Shown in pieces: positions 1 through 8,940 of a stretch of 34,155 nt of DNA. Positions within the stretch are counted from its first letter, which is position 1, and each line of letters opens with the position of its first letter. The notes below the pieces were generated by a model, which was not told the DNA's origin, did no database searches, and was given only the letters and a program-made list of their open reading frames with translations. The stretch is from Opitutus sp. GTDB taxonomy: Bacteria > Verrucomicrobiota > Verrucomicrobiia > Opitutales > Opitutaceae. A program made the translations under genes and the position numbers. The stretch spans positions 1 to 34,155 of the forward strand of contig SIBG01000043.1 of the NCBI GenBank assembly GCA_009695305.1. The letters are read 5' to 3'.

Positions 1-1
1 C

Positions 2-3000
2 GGCACCATCGAGGGCCGCGTGCTCAATACCCGAAACGGCGAATTCCTCGAAAAGGCCCGCGTGACCGTCGAGGGCACGAGCCTCGAGACCTTCACCGAT
101 TCCTCGGGCCAGTATCTCGTCGGCAGCGTGCAACCGGGCGCAGCGCGCGTGCGCGCCTTTCACACCGGGCTCGTCGCGCTCACCCACCCGGTCGTGGTCG
201 TGGCGGGGCAGACCACGCAGCAGGATTTCAACCTCGCCGATGCCTCGACCATACCCGCGCAGGCGGACACCAGCGGCACTACCGTGAAACTCGATAAATT
301 CGTCGTCGTCACCTCCAAGGAGATGGAGGGCGCCGCCATCGCGATCAACGAACAGCGCTTCGCCCCCAACACCAAGACCGTCGTCGCCACCGACGAACTC
401 GGCTTCGTGCCCGAGGGCAACGTCGCCGAGTTCATGAAATTTCTCCCCGGCATCACCATCGAGAGCTCCGGCGGCTTCGCGCGCGAGGTCTCGATCAACG
501 GCGTGCCGCCCGCCAACGTCCCGATCACCATCGACGGCTTCAGCCTCGCCTCCGCCCACCCCGGCGGCGGCACCGGCCGCAACGCCGCGCTCGACATGAT
601 CTCGATTAACAACCTCGCCCGCGTGGAGGTGGGGTTTTCGCCGACGCCCGAGACGCAAGGCTCCGCCCTCGCCGGCTCGGTGAACATGATTCCGCGCAGC
701 TCGTTCGAGCGCGCGCGCCCCAGCCTCACCACCACCGCCTACGTGCTGATGCGCGACAACGCCCGCGATTTTAAAAAGACGCCCGGCCCGCGCCAGAATC
801 CCACCCGTAAGGTCCATCCCGGCTTCGATTTCATTTACCTCCGGCCCGTCAACAAGCGCTTCGGTTTCACCATCTCCGCCGGTAGCTCGAAGAACTACCT
901 CAACCAGGACCAGATCATCAACACCTGGCGCGGCTCCGGCACCGCGACCAACGGCGTGGCGTTTCCCCACACCACGCCCGACCGGCCCTACCTCACTTCG
1001 GTGCAGCTGGCCGACAATACCAAGGACAGCACGCGCAGTTCCTTCAGCCTCACTCTCGACTACAAGCTCACGCCCACCGACCGGCTCGCGTTTTCGTTTC
1101 AATACACCACGACCAACTTTGCCAACATGGCGCGCTCGATCGTGTTCAACGTGAACCGCGTGAATCCCGGCGATTTCACCCCGACCTCGACCCGCGGCTT
1201 CGCCGGTGCCGGCTCGCTCCAGTTGGTCAACATCGGCCAGACCCGCGACAACCGCACCTACATGCCCACGCTCACCTGGCGGCACGACGGCCCGGTCTGG
1301 CGCGCCGAGGCCGGTCTCGGCCACTCGCACGCCCGCGGTGTCCTCCGCGGCTTCGACCGCGGATTCTTCAACACCGTCAATGCCCAGCGCACCGGCGTGA
1401 CCGTCTCGTTCGACGAGATTTTTTACCTTCGCCCCAATGTCATCACCGTCACCGACGGTGCGACCGGCGCGCGGATCGATCCCTACAACCTCGGCACCTA
1501 CGCCCTCGGCTCGACCAACGGCAATACGCTCCACAACCGCGATCTCCAGCGCACCGCCTACGGCAACGCGCGGCGCGATTTCGACGGCCGCCTGCCTTTC
1601 ACGCTCAAGACCGGCTTCGACGTCCGCCAGTGGGTGCGCGATCTCTGGGCGCGCTCGCAGCCGTTTGCCGCCAACGGCCGCGACGGCCGGCCGAGCACCA
1701 CCCCCGTCGGCAGCGACGACGTGGCATCGCCGTTTCTCGACGCCAGCGCGTCGCAACGCTTCGCGCCCTACGGCTTCCCGCAAATCCAATGGATCAGCAA
1801 CGAGCAGGTCTGGGATCACTATCGTGCGAACCCCGGTCTCTATGTCGCCGATACCAATGCCGACTATCGCTCGATGGTGACCGGCTCGAAAAACATCGAG
1901 GAGATCGTCTCGGCCGCCTACCTGCGTGGCGACGTGAGCCTGCTCGACCGTCGCTTGAAACTCGTCGGAGGCCTGCGCGCCGAGCAGACCAACGTCAAAG
2001 GCCAAGGCCCGCTCACCGACCTAGCGCGCAACAACCAGCGCGACGCGCGCGGTAATGTCATCCTCGGCGCCAACGGCCGGCCGCTGACCATCACCTCCGT
2101 TCCGCTGGAGATCTCGAAGCTCACGTTTCTCCCGCGCGCCGGCCTGGCCGAAAAGGAATACCTGCGGCTCTTTCCGAGTCTCAACGCGAGCTTCAACCTG
2201 CGCGAAAACCTCATCGCCCGCGCCGCGATCTACTCTTCGGTCGGCCGCCCCGATCTCAACCAATACGGCGGCGGGCTCACGCTGCCCGACCCCGAACTCG
2301 CGAACAGCGCGACGAACCGCATCGTCGTCAACAACGCCGCGATCAAGGCGTGGAGCGCGCGCACGGCCAATGTGCGGTTGGAATATTATTTCGCAGGCGT
2401 CGGCCAGGTGTCGGCCAGCGCCTTCCGCCGCGAGTTCAAGAATTTTTTCGGCGCCACCGTGTTCAAGCCGACGGCCGAATTCCTCGAACTCTACGGCGTC
2501 GATGCCACGACCTTCGGCGGCTACGAGGTCGCGACGCAGGAGAATCTCCCCGGCACCGTCACGATGGAGGGCATCGACCTGGCCTACCGGCAGGCACTCA
2601 CCTTCCTCCCTCCCTGGGCGCGCGGCGTGCAGGTGTTTGCCAACGGCAGCACGCAGCGCACGGAGGGCGATCAGCGCGGCAATTTCGCTGGCTACATCCC
2701 GCGCAGCGGGAGCTGGGGCGTGAGCCTCACGAGGGCGAAATACAACCTGCGCGTGAACTGGACGTATCGCAGCCGCCAACGCCGCAACGAGGTCGCCGTC
2801 GGCCCCGGCGTCGAGCCCGGCACTTTCAACTGGGGCCAGAAACGTCTCACGATCGATGTGCTCGGCGAGTATCAGCTCTCGCGGCGCTTCGCGCTCTTCG
2901 CCAATCTCCGCAACCTGAACGACGCCACCGACGATTTCGAACTCGCCGGCCCGAGCACCCCGCCGCCCGCGCAGTTCCGCAGCCGGCTCGACTTCGGCTC

Positions 3001-3034
3001 GCTCTGGACCTTTGGCGTCAAAGGCACGTTTTGA
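2..3034 (+). CDS. TonB-dependent receptor, 5' end outside window
   Basis: Outer-membrane TonB-dependent receptor, probably taking up a carbohydrate ligand. The frame is open from base 2, and 1010 residues are visible. The first visible residues (GTIEGRVLN) match residues 50-58 of the receptor at 5669, so about 50 residues, including the signal peptide, lie upstream. The GTG at 20 is therefore internal. Visible order: a carboxypeptidase-regulatory-like beta-sandwich to about residue 78, a linker with KLDKFVVVTSKEMEG (possible TonB-box region), a plug domain to about residue 235 (PGITIE, EVSINGVP, LAGSVN), then a long beta-barrel ending in a terminal Phe (WTFGVKGTF), as expected for BAM-inserted proteins. 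It is clearly paralogous to the receptors at 5669 and 29719. The sulfatase gene follows at once. The ligand cannot be read from the sequence. Confidence 0.93.
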   Translation, partial: GTIEGRVLNTRNGEFLEKARVTVEGTSLETFTDSSGQYLVGSVQPGAARVRAFHTGLVALTHPVVVVAGQTTQQDFNLADASTIPAQADTSGTTVKLDKFVVVTSKEMEGAAIAINEQRFAPNTKTVVATDELGFVPEGNVAEFMKFLPGITIESSGGFAREVSINGVPPANVPITIDGFSLASAHPGGGTGRNAALDMISINNLARVEVGFSPTPETQGSALAGSVNMIPRSSFERARPSLTTTAYVLMRDNARDFKKTPGPRQNPTRKVHPGFDFIYLRPVNKRFGFTISAGSSKNYLNQDQIINTWRGSGTATNGVAFPHTTPDRPYLTSVQLADNTKDSTRSSFSLTLDYKLTPTDRLAFSFQYTTTNFANMARSIVFNVNRVNPGDFTPTSTRGFAGAGSLQLVNIGQTRDNRTYMPTLTWRHDGPVWRAEAGLGHSHARGVLRGFDRGFFNTVNAQRTGVTVSFDEIFYLRPNVITVTDGATGARIDPYNLGTYALGSTNGNTLHNRDLQRTAYGNARRDFDGRLPFTLKTGFDVRQWVRDLWARSQPFAANGRDGRPSTTPVGSDDVASPFLDASASQRFAPYGFPQIQWISNEQVWDHYRANPGLYVADTNADYRSMVTGSKNIEEIVSAAYLRGDVSLLDRRLKLVGGLRAEQTNVKGQGPLTDLARNNQRDARGNVILGANGRPLTITSVPLEISKLTFLPRAGLAEKEYLRLFPSLNASFNLRENLIARAAIYSSVGRPDLNQYGGGLTLPDPELANSATNRIVVNNAAIKAWSARTANVRLEYYFAGVGQVSASAFRREFKNFFGATVFKPTAEFLELYGVDATTFGGYEVATQENLPGTVTMEGIDLAYRQALTFLPPWARGVQVFANGSTQRTEGDQRGNFAGYIPRSGSWGVSLTRAKYNLRVNWTYRSRQRRNEVAVGPGVEPGTFNWGQKRLTIDVLGEYQLSRRFALFANLRNLNDATDDFELAGPSTPPPAQFRSRLDFGSLWTFGVKGTF

Positions 3035-3114
3035 ACCTGCGCCACCAGTCCTTCACGCTGCTCGCATTCCTCGGTCTCGCCGCCGTCACCGCGACCATCG
3101 CACCGAAAAAATGA
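3031..3114 (+). CDS. Possible 27-residue leader-like ORF
   Basis: A TTG-initiated frame sits exactly between the receptor and the sulfatase. Its TTGA overlaps the receptor stop and its own stop overlaps the sulfatase start as ATGA. The peptide looks like a signal sequence (basic MNLRHQ start, hydrophobic core LLAFLGLAAVTA, then APKK). It could be a translational coupler, a relic of an older N-terminus, or chance. No Shine-Dalgarno was seen. Only the double overlap and composition support it. Confidence 0.2.
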   Translation: MNLRHQSFTLLAFLGLAAVTATIAPKK

Positions 3115-4466
3115 TCCCGTGGCACCGCGAAGTTTTCCGCACGGTCGCCGCGTTGATCGCCGTCCACGCGTTCGCGACGCCGGCGCCGGCGAAACCGAAT
3201 ATTCTTCACATCAATGCCGACGATCACCGCGCCGACGGCCTGCGCGTGCTCGGCAACCCGGTGTTGCAGACGCCGCACCTGGATGCGCTCGCCGCGCGCG
3301 GCGTCGTCTTCACGCGCGCCTACACGATGGGCGCGATGACGCCCGCCGTCTGCCTGCCCAGCCGGATCATGATGCACACGGGCCGCTCGCTGTTTCGCGT
3401 GAGCGGCCACAAGGAAGTCCCCGGCACCATCCCGCTCGCCACGCTGCTCAAATCAGCCGGCTACGAAACCTGGCACCTCGGCAAGCGCGGCAACGAATAC
3501 CGGCCCGCGATGCAAGTGTTCGACACCTATCAGATCGACGACGGCCAAGGCGAAGGGGAGCTGGGCAACCGCGCGTTTTCCAGCCGCCGCTACGCCGACC
3601 GCACGATCGCGTTTCTCCAGAAACGCGACGCCGCGAAGCCGTTCTACATCTACCTCGGCCCACCCGCGCCGCACGATCCGCGCGAGGCCGAACCGCGGTT
3701 CCACGCCCTCTACGATCCCGCAAAGATTCCGCTCTCGCCCGCGTTTCTCCCGCAGCATCCTTGGGACAACGGCGATATGACCGTCCGCGACGAGCAGCTC
3801 GCCCCTTGGCCGCGCACCCCGGAAAACACCCGCCGCCAGCTCGCCGACTACTATGCGTGCATCACCGGCCTGGATCACCACATCGGCCGCATCGTCGAGG
3901 CCCTGCGGCAAAGCGGCCAGTTGGAGAACACCCTCATCGTCTTCACCGGCGACAACGGGCTGTCGATGGGCGAGCACGGCCTCTTTGGAAAACAAAACCT
4001 CTACGAGTTCGGCGGCATGCACGTGCCCTTCGTGATCGCCGGTCCCGGCATCCCGCACGGCCGCCGCGAGGCGTTCGCCTATCTGATGGATCTCTATCCA
4101 ACGCTCTGCCATTTCGCCGGCGTCACCCCTCCGCCGGAAACCGAGGGCCGTGACCTCCGCCCGCTCTTCGCCGACCCGGTCGCCAAAGTCCGCGATGTCC
4201 TCTTCACCGCCTACCTTGATGTGCAGCGCTCCATCCGCGACGAGCGGTGGAAACTCATCCGCTACCCGCAGGTCGACCGCACCCAGCTCTTCGATCTTGC
4301 GGCCGACCCGCACGAGTTAACCAACCTCGCCGCTCAGCCGGCGCACGCTGCCACCCTCGCGCGGATGCGCGCACGGCTCGAGGCCGAGAGCAAACGCCTC
4401 GGCGACACCGTCACTTGGACGAGCGCGCAAACGAAGCCGGCGGCCTGGACTCCGCCATCAAAGTAA
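3111..4466 (+). CDS. Formylglycine-dependent sulfatase, exported
   Basis: Sulfatase of the alkaline-phosphatase superfamily, 451 residues, predicted to remove sulfate esters from a glycan in the periplasm. The start at 3111 is chosen because it gives a normal signal peptide (hydrophobic VAALIAVHAFA, cleavage near APA-KPN, residue 27). The metal-binding start NADDHRAD lies at 35-42. The modification motif is C81-L-P-S-R85 followed by MMHTGR, so Cys81 should become formylglycine. A second metal site is FTGDNG near residue 280. The C-terminal RDERWKLIRYP and LFDLAADPHELTNLA are typical of the family. No maturation enzyme (FGE or anSME) lies in the window. The gene directly follows a TonB receptor. 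Its TAA stop lies inside the 144-bp repeat at 4459, so the original C-terminus may have been different. Substrate unknown. Confidence 0.93.
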   Translation: MIPWHREVFRTVAALIAVHAFATPAPAKPNILHINADDHRADGLRVLGNPVLQTPHLDALAARGVVFTRAYTMGAMTPAVCLPSRIMMHTGRSLFRVSGHKEVPGTIPLATLLKSAGYETWHLGKRGNEYRPAMQVFDTYQIDDGQGEGELGNRAFSSRRYADRTIAFLQKRDAAKPFYIYLGPPAPHDPREAEPRFHALYDPAKIPLSPAFLPQHPWDNGDMTVRDEQLAPWPRTPENTRRQLADYYACITGLDHHIGRIVEALRQSGQLENTLIVFTGDNGLSMGEHGLFGKQNLYEFGGMHVPFVIAGPGIPHGRREAFAYLMDLYPTLCHFAGVTPPPETEGRDLRPLFADPVAKVRDVLFTAYLDVQRSIRDERWKLIRYPQVDRTQLFDLAADPHELTNLAAQPAHAATLARMRARLEAESKRLGDTVTWTSAQTKPAAWTPPSK

Positions 4467-4602
4467 AAATCCCCGGGGCAAGCCCCGGGGCATTTGACAA
4501 GACCGCCGCAAACTCATCCGACCATAATGCAATTCGCGCTTAAACCCGTCCGTCCAACCAAGCCGAAGCAAGCTTCGGGGTATCGGACCCACAGCGAATG
4601 AA
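4459..4602. repeat. 144-bp twin-hairpin repeat, copy A
   Basis: Identical over 144 bp to 21542-21685 in the same orientation. It contains two perfect stem-loops with the same GC-AA-GC centre: 4471-4490 (CCCCGGGGC, AA, GCCCCGGGG) and 4563-4578 (CCGAAGC, AA, GCTTCGG). No protein is encoded. It resembles a REP or MITE-type non-autonomous element. The sulfatase stop (4464-4466) and the annotated esterase start (4598-4600) both lie inside it. Target-site duplication cannot be settled from two copies. Confidence 0.9.
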
Positions 4603-5518
4603 CCGGTCCACCGCGCTCCTGCGCTGCATGTTTTTCGCGTTGGGATCGACTGTGGTGGCAGCATCCGCGCAAACCGCCGTTCCCAGCGAACGCATTCTCC
4701 GCCATCTCTCCTACGGCCCGCACGCCGAGCGCAACGTCCTCGATCTCTATCTGCCCGCCGTGCGCGGCCCAGCGCCGCTGCCCGTCATTGTCTGGCTGCA
4801 TTCCGGCGGCTGGTATCTCGGCGACAAAGGCAACGGCGGTCTGGCGCGCGCCTACGTCGCCCGCGGCTACGCCGTCGCCTCGATCAACTACCGGCTGAGC
4901 CAGCACGCGATTTTCCCCGCCCAGATCGAGGATTGTCAGCGCGCCATCCGCTGGCTCCGCGCGCACGCCGGCGACCACGGCCTCGATCCCACCCGGATCG
5001 GGGCGTGGGGCACCTCCGCCGGCGGCCACCTCGTCGCCTTGCTGGCCACTGCGGCGGATAAATTCTCCGCCGCAGCCGACGATCCGCACCGCCACCTCTC
5101 CGCCGCCATCGCGGCCGGGTGCGCACAGAATCCGCCAACGGATCTGCTCACTTGGGATGCGCAGGCGCTGCCCAACCCCTCCGTCGTCGCCGGCGCCCCC
5201 GACTCGATGGTTGAGCGGCTCCTCGGTGGGCCGCTCGCGGAGCGCCGCGCGCTCGCCGAGCGCGCCAGCCCGCTGCGCCACGTGTCGGCAAACTCTTCGC
5301 CGTTTTTCCTCGTGCATGGTGACGCCGACCGCGCCGTGCCCCCGCGGCAGAGCGAAACCTTTCACGCCGCGCTCCGCGCCGTCAGCGTTGAAAGCACGTT
5401 GCACATCATCCGCGGCGCGGGCCATGTGGGCGATGTTTTTTCCCAAGGCATGCCTCACGCGGCCATCGAGGATTTTTTCGACAGGCACCTAAAGTCCGCG
5501 ACCGCCCGCAAACCGTGA
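4598..5518 (+). CDS. Secreted alpha/beta-hydrolase esterase (BD-FAE/HSL-like)
   Basis: Serine esterase of 306 residues, related to the hormone-sensitive-lipase and BD-FAE-type acetyl or feruloyl esterases. It probably removes acyl groups from glycans. A signal peptide ends near ASA (residue 24). The oxyanion-hole motif HSGGW is at 68-72, and the nucleophile elbow G138-T-S140-A-G142 gives Ser140. Asp242 (HGDADRAVP) and His276 (GAGH) complete the triad. The annotated ATG is within the last bases of the 144-bp repeat. A second ATG at residue 11 (MFFALGSTVVAASA) would still encode a short signal peptide and could be the ancestral start. It lies between a sulfatase and a TonB receptor, which fits a polysaccharide-processing locus. 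Exact substrate unknown. Confidence 0.9.
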   Translation: MNRSTALLRCMFFALGSTVVAASAQTAVPSERILRHLSYGPHAERNVLDLYLPAVRGPAPLPVIVWLHSGGWYLGDKGNGGLARAYVARGYAVASINYRLSQHAIFPAQIEDCQRAIRWLRAHAGDHGLDPTRIGAWGTSAGGHLVALLATAADKFSAAADDPHRHLSAAIAAGCAQNPPTDLLTWDAQALPNPSVVAGAPDSMVERLLGGPLAERRALAERASPLRHVSANSSPFFLVHGDADRAVPPRQSETFHAALRAVSVESTLHIIRGAGHVGDVFSQGMPHAAIEDFFDRHLKSATARKP

Positions 5519-5632
5519 CCGGAAAAACAGCCGCACGGAAAGGGCCCATCCTGCGCTTTCTGATCTGAACGCACGCTTTCGTCGGCACCATAAGACTGCG
5601 CGCCCCCGCATCACGGTGCCTTCAAAGCCTCG

Positions 5633-5660
5633 GTTGCACCGGGCGGGAAAAAGCGTTTCA
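5633..5660 (+). promoter_or_regulatory. Conserved upstream box before receptor gene
   Basis: GTTGCACCGGG (5633-5643), an A-rich run and TTTCA (5656-5660) lie 36 bp from the ATG. The same arrangement stands 35 bp before the ATG at 8941. TTGCAC with a 17-bp gap to TTCAAT could be a sigma70-like promoter giving a very short leader, or the box could be a regulator site. Confidence 0.4.
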
Positions 5661-5668
5661 ATTCTCTC

Positions 5669-8600
5669 ATGAAACTACACCGCCCGCCCGCGTGCGCGGC
5701 GTTGATTCTCACGCTCTCAATCGGGACCGTCGCAGCCGCCGCCGACGGCGAGGGCCTCTTCGTCCGTTCGAGCCTTGCCGTGTTCGGTGCCACCCTCGGC
5801 CAGTCCACCTCCACCGGCACCATCGAGGGCCGCGTGCTCAACGCCGACAGCGGCGACTCCGTTGAGAGCGCCCGCGTGACCGTCGAGGGCACTGTGCTCG
5901 AGACACTCACCGATGCCACCGGCCGCTACCGCCTCACCAACGTCCCCGCCGGATCCGCGCAGGTGCGCGTGTTTCGCACCGGCGTCGCGGTGCAGACGCT
6001 CGCCGTCACCGTCGCGGGGGGCGCGACCGCGCAGCAGGATTTCACTCTCACCGCGCTGCGGCGCCCCGCGGCGGGCGGTGCGACGGTGAAGCTCGACGAG
6101 TTTGTCGTGGCCTCCACGAAGGAGATGGGCAACGCCACCGTCGCGATCAACACGCAGCGCTTTGCGCCGAACCAGATGCACGTGGTCGCGGCCGACGAGT
6201 TCGGCGGCGCGGCCGAGAGCAAGGTCGGCGAGGTCCTGAAATCCCTGCCCGGCGTCTCGATGACGCTCGGCGGCGGCGGCGAGCCCTTTCAGGTTTCGCT
6301 CGACGGCGTGCCTTCGGACAACGTGCCGGTCACCGTCGGCGGTTTCAGCCTCGCGAGTTCGGGCGCCGGCACGGTCCGCTCCATCGGCCTGCACCAGATC
6401 GCGATCAACACCATCTCGCGCATCGAGGTGGTTAACACCCCCACGCCGGAGAGCAGCGGCGCCTCGCTCGCGGGCTCCGTGAATCTCGTGCCGCTGAACG
6501 CCTTTGAGCGCGCGAAGCCGTTCTACGGCTTCAGCGCGATCGTCTCGATGCGCGACGACGAGCGCAGCCTGCGCCGCACGCCCGGCCCCACGCGCGAGCC
6601 GACGTCGAAGATTCGCCCCGGCTTCGAGTTCACGGGCATCGTGCCGGTAAACAAGCGCTTCGGCTTCACCGTCTCGGCGAGCGCGTCCACGCTCTACCGC
6701 GTGCAGAATCTTTCGCAAAGCACATGGCGCGGCACCGGTGCCGCCACCACCGGGCCGGCAGCCAACGCGAACTTCCCGGACACCACGCCCGACAAGCCCT
6801 ACCTCACCGACTACGGCGTGCGCGACGGCGGCGCGATGGTCACGGCCGCGTCGTTCGGCGCGACGCTCGATTTCCAACTGAGCCGCAACGACCAGCTCAA
6901 CGTTTCGCTGCAATGGGCGTTTTCCGACTTCGCGCTCACGCAGCGTGTGATGAATTTCTTCGTGGGCCGCGTCGCGCCGGGAAGTTTCACGCCCACCTCC
7001 ACGCGCGGCTTCGCCGGCGCCGGCGAGATCAGAATCAACAACACGATTAACGGGCTCGGCGGCAACCTCTACATGCCGTCGTTCACCTACCGGCATAACG
7101 GACCGCTGTGGCAATCCGAGGCGGGCGCGGGCGTCTCGCAGTCGATGCGCTGGCGCAAGGACGCGACCAACGGGAATTTTTTCAACTCCGTCGCGCGCCG
7201 CCAGAATCTCACCGTGTCCTACGACGATATTTTCTACCTGCGGCCCAACAAAATCACCGTCACCGACGCCGCTGGCGCGCCCGTCGATCCCTACAAGCTC
7301 GACGGCTACCTCCTGAACACCGCGAGCACGAATGCGTTTCAGACGATGGACCGGCAGCAGACTGCCTACGCGAATTTGCGCCGCGGCTTTTTCGGTGCCG
7401 TGCCGCTGACGCTGAAGTCCGGCCTCGATGTCCGCCGCCAGGTCCGCGACACGCGCAACACGAACCCGACGCTGACCTTTGTCGGTCAGGATCGCATCGC
7501 CAACAATGCCGACGATCGCGCCCTCGCCGTCCTCGATCGCAGCTACACCGCGCGCACCGCGCCCTATGGATTTCCCAGCATCGAATGGACGAGCAACCAA
7601 GCCCTCTGGGACCTCTACATCAGCAATCCCGGCTACTTCACCGAGAACAAGGCGACCAGCTACACGCAGGAAGTCGCGCTCTCGCGGCACGCGGAGGAGA
7701 CAGTCTCGGCGGCGTTCGTGCGCGGCGACCTGAATCTGCTCCACGGCCGGCTCAAGCTCGTGGGCGGCGTCCGCGCCGAGCAAACCAACGTCAGCACCGA
7801 GGGCCGGCTCGTCGATCCCACGCGGAATTTCCAGCGCGACGCCGCCGGCCGCGTGATCGTCACCGGCGTGAATCGCACGCCCGTCCCGATCACGACCGAT
7901 GCGCTGGAAGCCGCGCGGCTCACGAACCTCGAGCGCGCGCTGCACACGGAGAAGGAATACCTGCGGTGGTTCCCGAGCCTCAATGCCGCCTACAACGTGA
8001 CCGACGGCCTCGTCGCCCGCGCCGGCTACTACTGGTCGGTGGGCCGCCCCGACTTCAACCAATACGGCGGCAACGTGAGCCTGCCCAACACCGAGAACCC
8101 GCCCGCCCCCAACAACCAGATCGTCCTCAACAACGCCGGCATCAAGGCGTGGACCGCGCGCACGACCAAGGTGGCGCTCGAGTATTATTTCGAGCCCGCG
8201 GGCCTTGTCTCGGTGAGCGCGTTCCAGCGCGACTTCGAGAATCTCTTCGGCTCGACCGTCATCCGCGCCACGCCCGACCTGCTCGCGCTCTACGGCCTCA
8301 ATCCCGCCACCTACAGCGACTACGACGTGGCCACGCAGGGCAACATCGCGACACCCGTGCGCAGCACCGGCGTGAGCCTCAACTACAAGCAGGCGCTCAC
8401 GTTCCTGCCTGAGTGGGCGCGCGGCGTGCGGGTATTTGGCAACGTCAGCGCGCAGCGCGTGACCGGCGACGTCACCGGCAGTTTCACCGGCTACACGCCG
8501 CGCCTCGCCAACTGGGGCGTCAGCCTCTCGCGCCCGAAATTCACGGCGAAGCTGAACTGGAACTACACCGGAAAAAAGCGCCTCGGACCCGTGGCCGCCG

Positions 8601-8833
8601 GCCGCAGCATCGAGGCCGAGACTTACAACTGGAGCTCTAAGCGCCTCGTGATCGATCTCAACGCGGAGTATTTCCTCACGCGGCGGCTCACGGTTTTCTG
8701 CGCCCTCAGCAACATCATGGACGATCCGGTGGACAACAAAATCTACGGCCCGAGCACGCCCGACTACGCGAAGTTCCGCCAGCGCCAGAACTACGGATCG
8801 CTCTGGACGTTTGGCCTCAAGGGCACGTTCTAA
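5669..8833 (+). CDS. TonB-dependent receptor with carboxypeptidase-regulatory-like domain
   Basis: Complete outer-membrane TonB-dependent receptor of 1054 residues. It has a signal peptide (residues 1-24, ending VAAAA), a carboxypeptidase-regulatory-like domain (about 50-128, GTIEGRVLN to QQDFTL), a possible TonB-box segment (KLDEFVVASTKEM), and a plug (about 150-275, with LKSLPGVSMT, VSLDGVP and SLAGSVNLVP). The remainder is a beta-barrel ending LWTFGLKGTF with a C-terminal Phe. It aligns along its whole length with the receptors at 2 and 29719, so the three arose by duplication. The ATG at 5669 is supported by the signal peptide. A conserved box also found before the DUF1549 gene lies 36 bp upstream. 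No SusD-like lipoprotein is near, as is usual outside Bacteroidota. Ligand unknown. Confidence 0.95.
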   Translation: MKLHRPPACAALILTLSIGTVAAAADGEGLFVRSSLAVFGATLGQSTSTGTIEGRVLNADSGDSVESARVTVEGTVLETLTDATGRYRLTNVPAGSAQVRVFRTGVAVQTLAVTVAGGATAQQDFTLTALRRPAAGGATVKLDEFVVASTKEMGNATVAINTQRFAPNQMHVVAADEFGGAAESKVGEVLKSLPGVSMTLGGGGEPFQVSLDGVPSDNVPVTVGGFSLASSGAGTVRSIGLHQIAINTISRIEVVNTPTPESSGASLAGSVNLVPLNAFERAKPFYGFSAIVSMRDDERSLRRTPGPTREPTSKIRPGFEFTGIVPVNKRFGFTVSASASTLYRVQNLSQSTWRGTGAATTGPAANANFPDTTPDKPYLTDYGVRDGGAMVTAASFGATLDFQLSRNDQLNVSLQWAFSDFALTQRVMNFFVGRVAPGSFTPTSTRGFAGAGEIRINNTINGLGGNLYMPSFTYRHNGPLWQSEAGAGVSQSMRWRKDATNGNFFNSVARRQNLTVSYDDIFYLRPNKITVTDAAGAPVDPYKLDGYLLNTASTNAFQTMDRQQTAYANLRRGFFGAVPLTLKSGLDVRRQVRDTRNTNPTLTFVGQDRIANNADDRALAVLDRSYTARTAPYGFPSIEWTSNQALWDLYISNPGYFTENKATSYTQEVALSRHAEETVSAAFVRGDLNLLHGRLKLVGGVRAEQTNVSTEGRLVDPTRNFQRDAAGRVIVTGVNRTPVPITTDALEAARLTNLERALHTEKEYLRWFPSLNAAYNVTDGLVARAGYYWSVGRPDFNQYGGNVSLPNTENPPAPNNQIVLNNAGIKAWTARTTKVALEYYFEPAGLVSVSAFQRDFENLFGSTVIRATPDLLALYGLNPATYSDYDVATQGNIATPVRSTGVSLNYKQALTFLPEWARGVRVFGNVSAQRVTGDVTGSFTGYTPRLANWGVSLSRPKFTAKLNWNYTGKKRLGPVAAGRSIEAETYNWSSKRLVIDLNAEYFLTRRLTVFCALSNIMDDPVDNKIYGPSTPDYAKFRQRQNYGSLWTFGLKGTF

Positions 8834-8905
8834 TTTCCCATGCGCCGTCCGCTTTCCGACTTTCGCCAGCCGGCCCCTGTCGGCGCGCCAGTCTCCTTGC
8901 GCACC

Positions 8906-8932
8906 GTTGCACCGGGAGAAAAAATCCTTTCA
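8906..8932 (+). promoter_or_regulatory. Conserved upstream box before DUF1549 gene
   Basis: GTTGCACCGGG (8906-8916), an A-rich run and TTTCA (8928-8932) match the order and spacing of the box at 5633-5660, 35 bp before the ATG. Shared control of the receptor and this gene is inferred. A -10 element is less clear here than at 5655. Confidence 0.4.
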
Positions 8933-8940
8933 CTGATCAT

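Noticed and set aside
20-22. GTG as true start of the first receptor
   Set aside because: The paralogues show about 50 more residues including a signal peptide, and the frame is open to the window edge.
5717-8062. Very long open frame on the minus strand opposite the second receptor
   Set aside because: Alanine/arginine/glycine-rich with no recognisable domain; a shadow of the GC-rich receptor gene.
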